Shown: positions 27,489 to 36,212, numbered from the stretch's first letter. The stretch: DNA of 64,000 nucleotides from Cytobacillus pseudoceanisediminis (GCF_023516215.1 NZ_CP097349.1:682001-746000), one strand, 5' to 3'. Numbers and translations are program-made. The notes: generated by a model from the sequence alone, not told the origin.

Positions 27489-27980
27489 ATGAGCACGGAC
27501 TTAGAAAAAGCGATTGTACTTCGCAATCTCGGGAAATACAAAGATTCCAGCCTTCTGCTTGTGAAATTGGCTGAAGAGTATCCCCTAAACCCAGTGATTC
27601 ATTATCATTGTGCCTGGAGTTTTGACGTTCTAGGGGAGGAATCGAAAGCTGTTTCTCATTATGAAAAAGCGATCGAACTTGGGCTGCCTGAATCTGATCT
27701 GCCAGGTGCCATTTTGGGTCTTGGGAGCACATACCGGACTCTTGGGGAATATGAAAAATCAAAGATGGTGTTCGAGAAAGGAATCTCCCAGTTTCCGGCT
27801 AATCGTGCAATCCAGGTGTTTTATTCCATGACGCTCCATAATTTAGGCCAGCACAGCGAGGCAATGGAGATGCTCCTAAAGTGTGTGGCCGAAACTTCTG
27901 ATGACCCGGAAGTTTTGCAATATAAAAAAGCAATTACTTTTTATGCAGACAAACTTGATGAAATATTTGATAAAGATTAG
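27489..27980 (+). CDS. Tetratricopeptide-repeat protein
   Basis: A 163-residue cytosolic protein made of TPR units: YKDSSLLLVKLAEEYPLNP, ESKAVSHYEKAIELGLPES, GLGSTYRTLGEYEKSKMVFEKGISQFPAN and QHSEAMEMLLKCVAETSDD. It resembles the small TPR proteins common in Bacillaceae. TPRs mediate protein-protein contacts; no partner is suggested by the context. The ATG follows GGAGGTAC. Confidence 0.87.
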   Translation: MSTDLEKAIVLRNLGKYKDSSLLLVKLAEEYPLNPVIHYHCAWSFDVLGEESKAVSHYEKAIELGLPESDLPGAILGLGSTYRTLGEYEKSKMVFEKGISQFPANRAIQVFYSMTLHNLGQHSEAMEMLLKCVAETSDDPEVLQYKKAITFYADKLDEIFDKD

Positions 27981-28069
27981 AAAAAGGATTTCCCAAAATA
28001 CATGATATGACGGCGGAGAATAATTCAAACATCTCTGATTTATTAGAGGTAATTTTAATGAATGGTTAA

Positions 28070-28310
28070 TTGCTATAATAGATGATCTTAAAAGGTCAGA
28101 CGGCGGCCGTATCCTTTATCCATTCGATGAAAGAGACTGCTATCTTCAAAATGGAGTCTCTTATATATCTGCAGGTGCCAAAAGCGGAAAATGACCGTAG
28201 TTTCCTCCAATTTGATAAGTGGAAGAGTATGAAAAGAAGGTTTCCAAGGTTATTTCTCAACATGGCCGGAATTTCCTGTGTGCTTATGATAACAGCAGTA
28301 CCCTTTGAAT
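28070..28310 (+). pseudogene. Remnant of a MEDS-domain-like sensor gene
   Basis: Three frames in succession give pieces that read like a single protein: DDLKRSDGGRILYPFDERD with CYLQNGVSYISAGAKSG, then ENDRSFLQFDKW, then EEYEKKVSKVISQHGRNFLCAYDNSSTL. The order and the motifs (a short aromatic-acidic opening, VSYISAG, END.., ICAY) resemble MEDS sensory domains. Linking segments are missing, so this is a decayed and internally deleted copy rather than one frameshift. No start site is left. Confidence 0.45.
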
Positions 28311-28406
28311 TAAAGAATAATTAATACGCTGCCATGATCTGCTTATTACAGATAAAGAATATAAATTTTTGCAAAACTAAAGTGTTTGCTATATTAGGAG
28401 AAGCCG

Positions 28407-29165
28407 ATGGAAAAAATCACTTTTAATAATATCCATAAACCGGGACACACAGTACTGGAAAATGAACTTTTTATTCACAACCATAACCCTGACATGCTCC
28501 TTCAGTATGACAGCAACTTTATTGCTTTTAAAAGAATGCCTTCTGTTCAAGAGTTTGAGGAGGCACATCAATATTTAAGAACTTTTCATCAAAAATATGG
28601 CCAAAAGCATGTAAGATTTTATTTTCCTGATGACGAGGAGCTTACCGGAGAACTTCTGGCCAGCTTTGAGAAGGATGTTGATTTTACGGTTGGTTATTTA
28701 GAATTATTTGCGATTCATCCAGCTGATTTTCCTGATGTTCAGGAAAAGGATGAAATTACTGTCGAAAATGTTACGGATGAAACATGGAATGATTATCTGG
28801 AATTTCAGCATGAGCAGGATTCGGTTTACGGGATTAATTATGCCGAGAAAAAGAAAGGTCAGCATTTAAGGAATTTTAACGATGAAAGGATTAAGCAGTT
28901 CATTGCATATTATAAAGGGAAAGCTGCCGGATCAGTAGATGTAATTATCAAGGAATACACAGCTGAAATTGATGGATTGATGGTCCATGAGGATTTTCAG
29001 AAAAAGGGCATCGGCAGGCGCCTGCAGAAATGCGTGATGGATCAGTTTCAGGATAAAACCATCATACTTATTGCAGATGGAGAAGATACTCCAAAGGAAA
29101 TGTACCGCAGGCAAAATTATCAGTATCTTGGAAAGCAGTATAACCTATTAAAAATATACGAATGA
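28407..29165 (+). CDS. GNAT-family N-acetyltransferase (two-lobed)
   Basis: A 252-residue protein. The N-terminal half looks like a degenerate GNAT-type lobe (HQKYGQKHVRFYFPDDEEL, LELFAIHPADF). The C-terminal half holds the acetyl-CoA site (about 150-240; YKGKAAGSVDVIIKEYTAEI, GLMVHEDFQKKGIGRRLQKCV, then a YRRQNY end). The substrate is unknown. It is a single gene between the MEDS remnant and a terminator. Confidence 0.85.
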   Translation: MEKITFNNIHKPGHTVLENELFIHNHNPDMLLQYDSNFIAFKRMPSVQEFEEAHQYLRTFHQKYGQKHVRFYFPDDEELTGELLASFEKDVDFTVGYLELFAIHPADFPDVQEKDEITVENVTDETWNDYLEFQHEQDSVYGINYAEKKKGQHLRNFNDERIKQFIAYYKGKAAGSVDVIIKEYTAEIDGLMVHEDFQKKGIGRRLQKCVMDQFQDKTIILIADGEDTPKEMYRRQNYQYLGKQYNLLKIYE

Positions 29166-29171
29166 AGAGAA

Positions 29172-29202
29172 GCCTGGTTCTATAGAGAGCCAGGTCTTTT
29201 TG
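29172..29202 (+). terminator. Intrinsic terminator
   Basis: CCTGGTTCT pairs with AGAGCCAGG (one mismatch), followed by TCTTTTT. Confidence 0.75.
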
Positions 29203-29364
29203 TTTAAATAGAACACTGTTTTATAAAGGGGAGTTCATCCTGGATTGATTTCATGGTGTAAAATCGGGATTTTGTCGAAAAACCTCGGAAAAAAATGAAT
29301 AATACAATATTCTTAACGTAACAGTGTTATGTTACAATCATACCATCGGAAAGGAGACCTGGAA

Positions 29365-29988
29365 TTGAGCGATGAATTAATTTCAAAAAAAGAAGTCCTT
29401 GATTTAACTGGAATTTCTTATGGGCAGCTTTATCGGTGGAAAAGGAAAAGCCTGATACCGGAGGATTGGTTTGTCAGAAAATCAACTTTTACAGGGCAGG
29501 AGACATTTTTCCCAAAAGAGAAAATTCTGGAGCGAGTCGATAAAATACAAAAGATGAAGGATAGCCTTTCACTGGATGAGCTGGCAGATTTGTTTTCCTT
29601 GAATGCTTCGAATCTGAAGCTGACAAAGGAAAGCCTGATTGCTAAAGGGATAGCTTCTGAACCGGTTATGAATATCTTTCTCGAGACACAGGGAGAGCTT
29701 AACGAATTCAATTACCATGAGATTTTGAAGCTTTATATCCTTTCCATCCTGCTTGAATCCGGAGATATCCATATCGAGGAAGGGAAAATGCTTCTTCAGT
29801 TATTGAGTGATCATCAAAGTATCCTGCAGCAGCCAAAAGCTGTTATCTGCTTTATTCGCAAACTTGGAATGTCCAGCTGCCTGATTTCGGTTAACGGGGA
29901 ACAAGTCCTGCTTGAAAAAGGAACAAAAGTGGCCGCCACTTTATCGTTAGAACATTGTGCAGAGGAATTAAAATCCAAATTGGTATAG
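29365..29988 (+). CDS. yhbD: YhbD family (DUF4004) protein
   Basis: A 207-residue protein starting at TTG 29365 after AAAGGAGACC; an upstream in-frame start lacks a site. The N-terminal helix-turn-helix stretch ISKKEVLDLTGISYGQLYRWKRKSLIPEDWFVRKSTFTGQETFF is very characteristic of YhbD. The rest is helical. It precedes a bactofilin gene by 13 bp, as yhbD precedes the yhbE/yhbF bactofilin genes of B. subtilis. It is probably a MerR-like DNA-binding partner of the bactofilin operon (inference). Confidence 0.87.
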   Translation: MSDELISKKEVLDLTGISYGQLYRWKRKSLIPEDWFVRKSTFTGQETFFPKEKILERVDKIQKMKDSLSLDELADLFSLNASNLKLTKESLIAKGIASEPVMNIFLETQGELNEFNYHEILKLYILSILLESGDIHIEEGKMLLQLLSDHQSILQQPKAVICFIRKLGMSSCLISVNGEQVLLEKGTKVAATLSLEHCAEELKSKLV

Positions 29989-30001
29989 GGGGAATTTTGC
30001 T

Positions 30002-30721
30002 GTGAATATGAAAACACTAGGGAACTTAATAATTAATGGAGTGGGATCGTCTAATGGAGGTACATATCAGAAGGTTGAATTAAATGGAAAGGGAACGGTA
30101 AACAGTGATATTGAATGCGAGAGATTTCATTGTAACGGGACGGGCACTGTCCTTGGAAACATAAAAACTGAAAAGGGAAAGATCAGTGGTGCAGCAAAGA
30201 TCCATGGAGCTGTTAAAGCTGAATCCCTTGTTATCAATGGCTCTGCCGTCATTTCTGAAGCTGTCAGCTGTCAAAACCTTGAAGTCGCCGGAAGATCCAC
30301 TATCGGAGGCTCTGTAAAATGCGAAGTAATCGCTGTGAATGGGAAAGTAACTATTGAAGGGGACTGTGAAGCGGAGGTCTTCCGTGCTGAAGGGACATTT
30401 TCAGTAGATGGTTTACTGAACGCTGAAACTATTGATATTAAGCTTTTTGGAGACAGTAAAGCGAAAGAAATCGGCGGCAGAAAAATTAAAGTGACACAGC
30501 ATAGAGAAACCCTATTAAAATTAATCAAATCCATTTTTCCCTTGAAACTGGAGGCGGATTTAATTGAAGGGGATGACATCGAACTCGAAGGCACAGCAGC
30601 TCTTGTCGTAAGAGGGAAAAATGTAAAAATCGGCAAAAATTGCGAGATCGGACTTGTGGAATACTCTGGTGTTTATGAATGTGCAGCAGAAGCGGAAGTT
30701 AAAGAACTTCGCAAAATCTGA
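30002..30721 (+). CDS. Bactofilin-like polymer-forming protein (YhbE/YhbF type)
   Basis: A 239-residue protein made of short beta-helix turns with the bactofilin rhythm (LNGKGTVNSDIECE, CNGTGTVLGNIKTEKG, INGSAVISEAVSCQNLEVAGRSTIGGSVKCEVIAVNGKVTIEGD). A C-terminal segment follows, ending in EAEVKELRKI. In B. subtilis BacE/BacF (YhbE/YhbF) polymerise at the membrane and are needed for flagellar basal-body assembly. Only one bactofilin gene is seen here, whereas B. subtilis has two in tandem. It is in an operon with yhbD. Confidence 0.85.
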   Translation: MNMKTLGNLIINGVGSSNGGTYQKVELNGKGTVNSDIECERFHCNGTGTVLGNIKTEKGKISGAAKIHGAVKAESLVINGSAVISEAVSCQNLEVAGRSTIGGSVKCEVIAVNGKVTIEGDCEAEVFRAEGTFSVDGLLNAETIDIKLFGDSKAKEIGGRKIKVTQHRETLLKLIKSIFPLKLEADLIEGDDIELEGTAALVVRGKNVKIGKNCEIGLVEYSGVYECAAEAEVKELRKI

Positions 30722-30944
30722 TAAAAGGAGAGAGGTGCAGGGAAGCAGTTTTTTACATTTTCTTTCGGATAGTCAAATTTTATTTACAGATAAAATGTTA
30801 TAAGCTGTTTTTATGACTGGATAACAGAAATTATTTGCGTACATTGCAGAAATGAAAATGTTATCCTAATAACTAACTTCGAAAAGCATAGTGTACAAAA
30901 TAAGAAAAATATACTGTAGAAAAAATAAAAAATAATTTTAGTAA

Positions 30945-30958
30945 TGTAAGCGCTTTAA
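30945..30958 (+). promoter_or_regulatory. cre-like site upstream of serA
   Basis: TGTAAGCGCTTTAA matches the CcpA consensus TGWAARCGYTWNCW at 13 of 14 positions. It lies about 50 bp upstream of the ZTP aptamer, near where a promoter is expected. The other DNA between 30722 and 30945 is AT-rich with no gene that I can see. Confidence 0.45.
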
Positions 30959-31006
30959 AGGGTTGAAGTTTTCAGAAGACTTTGATAAGATTTAAAAAAC
31001 TGAAAA

Positions 31007-31077
31007 GGCTATGTGTAACTGGCGAAACGCGGATCACCGCGAGGGAGCACATAGTGTCGAAGCCGTTCGCCTGGGCA
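31007..31077 (+). promoter_or_regulatory. ZTP (pfl) riboswitch upstream of serA
   Basis: The outer stem is CTATGTG / CACATAG. The first conserved loop AACTGGCGAAAC and the GCGG/CCGC hairpin with GAGGGAGC follow. The invariant 3' block AGCCGTTCGCCTGGGCA closes the aptamer. These are hallmarks of the pfl motif, which senses ZMP/ZTP, the alarmone of 10-formyl-THF shortage. It turns on one-carbon and purine genes; here the target is serine synthesis. Confidence 0.88.
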
Positions 31078-31114
31078 GAGGTAAGGGATTCTACCCTTGC
31101 CTCTTTCTGTTTTA
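31077..31114 (+). terminator. ZTP riboswitch expression-platform terminator
   Basis: AGAGGTAAGGG pairs with CCCTTGCCTCT (one mismatch) and is followed by TTCTGTTTT. Its 5' arm overlaps the end of the aptamer, as expected for ligand-controlled antitermination. Confidence 0.85.
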
Positions 31115-31150
31115 AAATCTGACAAAGTTAGTTGAAAAGGGGAGAATCCA

Positions 31151-32350
31151 GTGAGTACCATGACTTTAGACAGAGTGAAGACGATTAAAACGCTGAATGC
31201 GATTGCGCCAAGCGGTCTTGAGGTGTTTAACAAGGATCAATTTACAATCGATAATGAAAGCGGCAATCCGGATGCGATAGTCCTTCGGAGCTTTAATATG
31301 CATTCAATGGAATTGGGTGATCGATTAAAAGCAATTGCCCGTGCAGGCGCGGGTGTGAATAATATTCCGGTTGAGAAATGCACTGAACAGGGCATTGTTG
31401 TTTTTAATACACCTGGTGCCAATGCGAATGCAGTAAAAGAAATGGTGCTTACTTCCTTAATGGCTTCATCCCGCAATCTCTTTGCCGGCATCTCCTGGAC
31501 CAAAACGCTGAAAGATGAAGGAGACCAGATTCCTAAGCTTGTAGAAGCAGGGAAAAAGCAATTTGTCGGAAAAGAAATTAAGGGGAAAACTCTCGGTGTG
31601 ATCGGATTGGGGGCAATCGGGGCCCTTGTGGCCAATGATGCACTTGAACTTGATATGGATGTCGTAGGCTTTGACCCATTCATTTCGGTTGACACTGCCT
31701 GGAACTTATCCCGCAATGTTCAGCGCGCCATGACCATTGAGCAGGTGTTTGCAGAATCTGACTATATCACTGTACATGTTCCATTAACCGATGATACAAG
31801 GGAAATGTTCAATGAAGATACATTCAGCATGATGAAGAATGGTGTTCATATTCTGAATTTCTCACGCGGGGAGCTTGTGAATGAATCAGATATGGCAGCC
31901 GCCCTTGAAAGCGGAAAAGTGGGCAAGTATATTACAGATTTCCCAAATGAAAATATCCTGAAAATGAAAAACGCAGTGGCAATTCCGCACCTTGGCGCTT
32001 CAACAAAAGAATCTGAGGAAAACTGCGCTGTCATGGCAGCACGACAGGTGAAGCACTTCCTTGAAACAGGCAATGTCAAAAACTCAGTTAACTTCCCAAA
32101 TGCTGCTCTTCCTTACACAGGCAAGCGGCGTGTCACTGCTTTTCATAAAAACATTCCTAATATGGTCGGCCAAATCACACTTGCTATTTCAAGCTACCAG
32201 CTGAATATTGCGGACATGGTGAACCGCAGCCGCGGTGAATATGCGTATACCATGATCGATATCGATAATAAAGTTAATGGTGATGTCATCCCTGGACTGC
32301 TTGAACAGATTAATCAAATTGAAGGCATTATCAAGTCACGAATTATATAA
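31151..32350 (+). CDS. serA: D-3-phosphoglycerate dehydrogenase
   Basis: This 399-residue enzyme makes 3-phosphohydroxypyruvate, the first step of serine synthesis. The substrate domain includes RAGAGVNNIPVEKCTEQGI. The Rossmann domain has the NAD motif GVIGLGAIG (near residue 150). The catalytic Arg lies in NFSRGELVN, and the Glu/His region in IPHLGASTKESEENCA. A C-terminal ACT-type domain (about 320-399; ITLAISSYQLNIADMVNRSRG) may bind serine. GTG at 31151 follows AAGGGGAGA closely; ATG at 31160 is an alternative. The ZTP riboswitch directly upstream ties serine supply to one-carbon demand. No serC neighbour is seen. Confidence 0.92.
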   Translation: MSTMTLDRVKTIKTLNAIAPSGLEVFNKDQFTIDNESGNPDAIVLRSFNMHSMELGDRLKAIARAGAGVNNIPVEKCTEQGIVVFNTPGANANAVKEMVLTSLMASSRNLFAGISWTKTLKDEGDQIPKLVEAGKKQFVGKEIKGKTLGVIGLGAIGALVANDALELDMDVVGFDPFISVDTAWNLSRNVQRAMTIEQVFAESDYITVHVPLTDDTREMFNEDTFSMMKNGVHILNFSRGELVNESDMAAALESGKVGKYITDFPNENILKMKNAVAIPHLGASTKESEENCAVMAARQVKHFLETGNVKNSVNFPNAALPYTGKRRVTAFHKNIPNMVGQITLAISSYQLNIADMVNRSRGEYAYTMIDIDNKVNGDVIPGLLEQINQIEGIIKSRII

Positions 32351-32356
32351 AAATAC

Positions 32357-32389
32357 AGCCTCAATTCCGCAGGGATTGGGGCTTTTTTT
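32357..32389 (+). terminator. Intrinsic terminator of serA
   Basis: AGCCTCAATTCC and GGATTGGGGCT form an imperfect stem followed by seven T. Confidence 0.85.
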
Positions 32390-32542
32390 AACTGCACGAA
32401 GGAATGAATCAAAAAAGGTATATGACAAGTATAAAATCAGCTATCCTTAGAATAAACTGATAAAAAATATTAATCACCCGTATCTTTTTGTTCTCTTATT
32501 CCGTTATAGAAGCAGAGATGTATTAAAGGAGTGAACAGGTTT

Positions 32543-33217
32543 ATGAAGCAAGGGAAAGTTCAGGCTGAATCAAGGGATTCCATAAAGCAGAAGGAAAGCT
32601 GTATTGCAGATATCTATCCTTCACTGCAGCGTTATAGCCGGTTTCTTGCACAGAACCGCTGGGACGGGGACGATCTGGCCCATGAGGCAATCATCCGCGC
32701 TTATAGAAGCTATTCGCCTGAGAAAATTAATCAGGCTCTTTTAAAGAAGATTGTCTATAATTGCTGGATTGACACTCTTAGAAACAGAAAGCGGGAAAAG
32801 CTTCAAGAGGCGCCGGAACGGGAAATGAAGGAGTTCAGCCCTGATGGCACAGAAGCAATCACCCATCTCCTCAATAGGCTGACATTAAAGCAGGCTGTTG
32901 TTTTCACGCTGAAGGAAGGGTTTCAATATCAAACAAAAGAGATTGCTGATATACTTCGGACCACTGAGTTTGCAGTGAAGTCCTCGCTGAACCGTGCACG
33001 GAAGCAGCTTCAGCACCCAGTGGAAGATGAGGCTGAGGATTCTTTTGCAAATGAGGAAGAAGAAAAGTTATTTCAGCTGCTGCAGCAATCAGTGGCAGCG
33101 GAAGACCCGTCCATCCTGATAAAAACCATACCTTTTCTGCGATCCCTTGAAAGTCATGCCCAGAAGCCTGTACTGCGCGTTCCATCTTCTTCTAATACTC
33201 TCTGTATGGCGGCATAG
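32543..33217 (+). CDS. Sigma-70-family (ECF-like) sigma factor
   Basis: A 224-residue protein counted from ATG 32543, 11 bases after AAAGGAG; GTG at 32531 is too close to that site. Region 2 (IYPSLQRYSRFLAQNRWDGDDLAHEAIIRAYRSY) and region 4 (LTLKQAVVFTLKEGFQYQTKEIADILRTTEFAVKSSLNRARKQL) are clear. A C-terminal tail of about 60 acidic/Leu-rich residues (EEEEKLFQLLQQSV) extends past region 4 and may regulate the factor. A clpP paralogue follows 26 bp later, and no anti-sigma gene is nearby. Confidence 0.87.
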   Translation: MKQGKVQAESRDSIKQKESCIADIYPSLQRYSRFLAQNRWDGDDLAHEAIIRAYRSYSPEKINQALLKKIVYNCWIDTLRNRKREKLQEAPEREMKEFSPDGTEAITHLLNRLTLKQAVVFTLKEGFQYQTKEIADILRTTEFAVKSSLNRARKQLQHPVEDEAEDSFANEEEEKLFQLLQQSVAAEDPSILIKTIPFLRSLESHAQKPVLRVPSSSNTLCMAA

Positions 33218-33243
33218 ATCCGCAATGAACAGGAGGGATACAG

Positions 33244-33824
33244 GTGACAGCAATACCATATGTCATTGAGCAGTCCAGCAAGGGAGAACGTTCTTATGAT
33301 ATTTATTCACGGCTGTTGAAAGACAGGATTATCATGATAGGAGAAGAGATTAATGATGTGGTTGCCAATAGTGTGATTGCCCAGCTGCTATTTCTTGCAG
33401 CTGAATCTCCTGAAAAGGATATCTCCCTTTATATTAATAGTCCAGGCGGTTCGACAACCGCAGGGTTTGCCATCTTTGACACGATTCAATATATAAAGCC
33501 TGATGTGAGAACGATTTGTACAGGAATGGCCGCATCATTTGGTGCGATGCTTCTTCTGGCAGGAAAAAAGGAAAACGCTACAGCCTTCCGAACAGTGAAA
33601 TCATGATTCATCAGCCTCTTGGCGGAGCAAGAGGCCAGGCGACCGAAATCGAGATATCTGCAAAACGGATCATAAAGCTTAGGGAGCATATTAATGGAAT
33701 TATTGCTGAACGAACTGGCCAGCCTATAGAAAAAGTAGCACGGGACACGGACCGCGATTATTTCATGACTGCCGAAGAAGCAAAGGAATACGGGATTATC
33801 GATGAAATTATCTATAAAAGCTAG
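33244..33824 (+). CDS. ClpP-family serine protease paralogue, frame broken
   Basis: The joined protein is about 194 residues. GTG at 33244 follows CAGGAGGGA. The first frame has [18 protein letters not shown] and the nucleophile Ser in [16 protein letters not shown], then stops at 33606. The second frame continues [19 protein letters not shown] (catalytic His), then [22 protein letters not shown] (catalytic Asp) to 33824. One missing G at 33570-33571 explains the break. ClpP is the peptidase chamber of Clp proteases. The pairing with a sigma factor gene, away from the usual clpP context, marks it as a second ClpP. Confidence 0.9.
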
Positions 33825-33831
33825 AAAAAAG

Positions 33832-33860
33832 AAAAAGCAGCCGATGAAGGCTGCTTTTTT
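33832..33860 (+). terminator. Bidirectional terminator between clpP and gntR genes
   Basis: AAAAAGCAGCC-GATGAA-GGCTGCTTTTTT. The A run on one side and T run on the other serve both convergent genes. Confidence 0.9.
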
Positions 33861-33868
33861 CAGTTTGA

Positions 33869-34528
33869 TCATTTTTCCTCGGAGTAGTACTCATCAATTG
33901 CCCGAAGCCAGTTGACGCGTGCAATGTGTCCGGCTTTTTCTCTGTCTTTTTGTTCAAAAGCTTTTAATATATCTTCATGTTCTTCTATTGAACGTTCTTT
34001 CAAAATAATTGTTTTATTGTAGTAAAGCCGCATGACATGAGCCTGAAGCATGGAAGCTGTATTCGAGATATAAGGATTCTGAGCAAGATCTATAATAATA
34101 TTATGAAACTTCTCGTCCTGCTTCAAAGCTGTGAAGGTATCTCCTGCAATTAGAGCTTTAGCGAATTTATGATTAATATCCCTGAGTATATTAATCGTTT
34201 CCTGGCTGATAACAGGAGCAGCCAATTCTGCAGCAAGTGCCTGCAATACGCCTAAAGGGGGCAGGATTTTACTAATATCCTCAGGATTAACTGAAGTGAC
34301 CTGCGTTCCAACTCCGGGAAACATTTCGACGAACCCCTGAACATTCAGCAGCTGAAGAGCTTCCCTGATGGGAGTTCGGCTGACGCCTAATGCTTTTGCT
34401 AGATCGGCATCATTCAATTTTTCTTTCGGCTGGAGTGTGCCGTCAATGATCCACTCCTGGATTTGGGAGAAGGCGCGATCCTTGGCTGACACACGGGTAG
34501 GTGATGAATAATTGGAGGGTATCGGCAT
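33869..34528 (-). CDS. GntR-family regulator with FCD domain
   Basis: A 219-residue regulator counted from ATG 34528 after AAAGGTGG. The N-terminal winged helix-turn-helix (KLNDADLAKALGVSRTPIREALQLLNVQGFVEMF) is followed by an all-helical FCD effector domain (about 80-215) with Asp/His candidates for the metal or ligand site (KQDEKFHNII, LQAHVMRLYY). It is divergent from brnQ. The shared intergenic region carries four copies of an ATATAT-centred palindrome, its likely operators. The ligand is unknown. Confidence 0.9.
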   Translation of the reverse strand: MPIPSNYSSPTRVSAKDRAFSQIQEWIIDGTLQPKEKLNDADLAKALGVSRTPIREALQLLNVQGFVEMFPGVGTQVTSVNPEDISKILPPLGVLQALAAELAAPVISQETINILRDINHKFAKALIAGDTFTALKQDEKFHNIIIDLAQNPYISNTASMLQAHVMRLYYNKTIILKERSIEEHEDILKAFEQKDREKAGHIARVNWLRAIDEYYSEEK

Positions 34529-34552
34529 AGCTGTAACCACCTTTTCATTTCA

Positions 34553-34715
34553 TGCAATATATCTGTGAAATTATAGTTATTTCCAATAGATTATAAATTT
34601 AGTATATAGAAGTATCTTGAAAAATTCAATATATCGCATGATTCGACAAAAAGTTTTGTGCGATATATTGCATAAGTATTTTGGATATGTTATCTTGAGT
34701 TATGCAATATATTAC
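34553..34715. promoter_or_regulatory. Four-site operator region between gntR and brnQ
   Basis: A 14-bp element with consensus TGCRATATATYGCA occurs at 34553 (TGCAATATATCTGT), 34626 (TTCAATATATCGCA), 34659 (TGCGATATATTGCA, the most symmetric) and 34702 (TGCAATATATTACT). Full and half sites flank both divergent promoters. This suits dimeric GntR/FCD binding. Confidence 0.75.
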
Positions 34716-34822
34716 TAGCGTACAAAAATAATAATGTTACAGCGCAATAATTTTTCGGAAAATTTAAATTTAACAAAATAAGTAAATCTTTTAAGACAGA
34801 CAGATTAATAGGAGGAATTGAA

Positions 34823-36175
34823 ATGACAAGCAAAATACCATTCTCATATATTGTAACAGTTGGTTTTATGCTCTTTGCCTTGTTTTTTGGGGCAGGAAAC
34901 TTAATTTTCCCTGCGATGCTTGGCCAATCGGCAGGAACGAATGTATGGTCAGCGAACGCTGGCTTCATCATCACAGGTGTAGGTTTGCCTCTTCTTGGTA
35001 TACTGGCATTGGGCTTCTCGGGAAAAAGTGATCTGCAATCACTGGCGAGCCGCGTCAATCCATTGTTCGGACTAGCCTTCACAGTGGCCCTGTACTTATC
35101 AATTGGTCCGCTTTTTGCCATTCCGAGAACAGCTACAGTGTCTTACGAAATTGGAATTAAGCCATATCTATCCGAAGGAAGCGGTTCAATCGGCTTAATC
35201 GTATGTTCAGTTATTTTCTTTGGAATTACCGCATTTTTCTCTTTAAATTCTTCAAAGATTGTTGATATCGTGGGGAAATATTTAACACCAATTCTTCTAA
35301 TTGTAATCGCGGTTTTAATCGGTGCTGCATTTTTCAATCCAATGGGTGCATTCCAGGCTCCGACTGAAGCTTATATGAATGGTGCCTTCTTTAAAGGGTT
35401 CCAGGAAGGCTATCTGACAATGGATGCACTGGCAGCATTTGTATTCGGTATTATCGTTGTAAATGCTGTGAAGGAAAAAGGCGCAGTAACTAAAAAGGAT
35501 ATCATGTTATCCATTGCGAAAGCAGGTGTGATTGCTTCTGGTCTATTAGCAGTCATTTATACATCGCTTTCCTTTATTGGGGCTTCAAGTGTCAGCGGTC
35601 TAGGAACATTGGATAATGGCGGTGCGGTTCTATCTGGTGCATCTTCCCATTACTTTGGCTCATTTGGTGCGCTGCTATTAAGTGTCATTGTTTTTGGAGC
35701 ATGTTTGACAACCAGCATCGGTTTAATTACAGCTTGTTCTTCATACTTCAATAAACTGATGCCAAGAGTTTCTTACAAAATGTTCGTGATTGTTTTATCT
35801 TTATTCAGCGCAGTTTTTGCCAACTTTGGCTTAAGCCAGCTTATCGCCATTTCCGTGCCTGTCTTGGTGGGAATCTATCCATTGGCTATTGCATTGATGG
35901 CTCTTACTTTCCTGCACCCAATCTTTAAAGGCAAGAAAGAAGTTTATCAGGGAAGCATGCTTTTCACATTTGTGGTAAGTTTGTTTGATGGTTTGAATGC
36001 AGCAGGCATTTCGTTTGCGCCAATCAATGACCTATTCGGTGCGATCCTTCCTTTATATGATGTTGGGTTAGGATGGATTGTCCCTGCTATCGCGGGCGGT
36101 CTGATCGGTCTCGTTGCTTCTGCCATAAAGAATGACAGCCAATCACCTTCGGCTGAAGCAAAAAAAGCAGCATAA
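34823..36175 (+). CDS. brnQ: Branched-chain amino-acid carrier protein BrnQ
   Basis: A 450-residue, 12-helix member of the LIVCS family. FMLFALFFGAGNLIFPAMLGQSAG near the start, PLFAIPRTATVSYEIG, and GYLTMDALAAFVFGIIVVNA are diagnostic. It imports Leu, Ile and Val with Na+ or H+. The ATG follows AGGAGG. It is controlled, by position, by the divergent GntR-type regulator. An intrinsic terminator follows. Confidence 0.92.
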   Translation: MTSKIPFSYIVTVGFMLFALFFGAGNLIFPAMLGQSAGTNVWSANAGFIITGVGLPLLGILALGFSGKSDLQSLASRVNPLFGLAFTVALYLSIGPLFAIPRTATVSYEIGIKPYLSEGSGSIGLIVCSVIFFGITAFFSLNSSKIVDIVGKYLTPILLIVIAVLIGAAFFNPMGAFQAPTEAYMNGAFFKGFQEGYLTMDALAAFVFGIIVVNAVKEKGAVTKKDIMLSIAKAGVIASGLLAVIYTSLSFIGASSVSGLGTLDNGGAVLSGASSHYFGSFGALLLSVIVFGACLTTSIGLITACSSYFNKLMPRVSYKMFVIVLSLFSAVFANFGLSQLIAISVPVLVGIYPLAIALMALTFLHPIFKGKKEVYQGSMLFTFVVSLFDGLNAAGISFAPINDLFGAILPLYDVGLGWIVPAIAGGLIGLVASAIKNDSQSPSAEAKKAA

Positions 36176-36184
36176 TGATCACAG

Positions 36185-36212
36185 CCTCCAGTTTTATACT
36201 GGAGGTTTTTTT
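36185..36212 (+). terminator. Intrinsic terminator of brnQ
   Basis: CCTCCAGT-TTTAT-ACTGGAGG followed by TTTTTTT. Confidence 0.92.
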
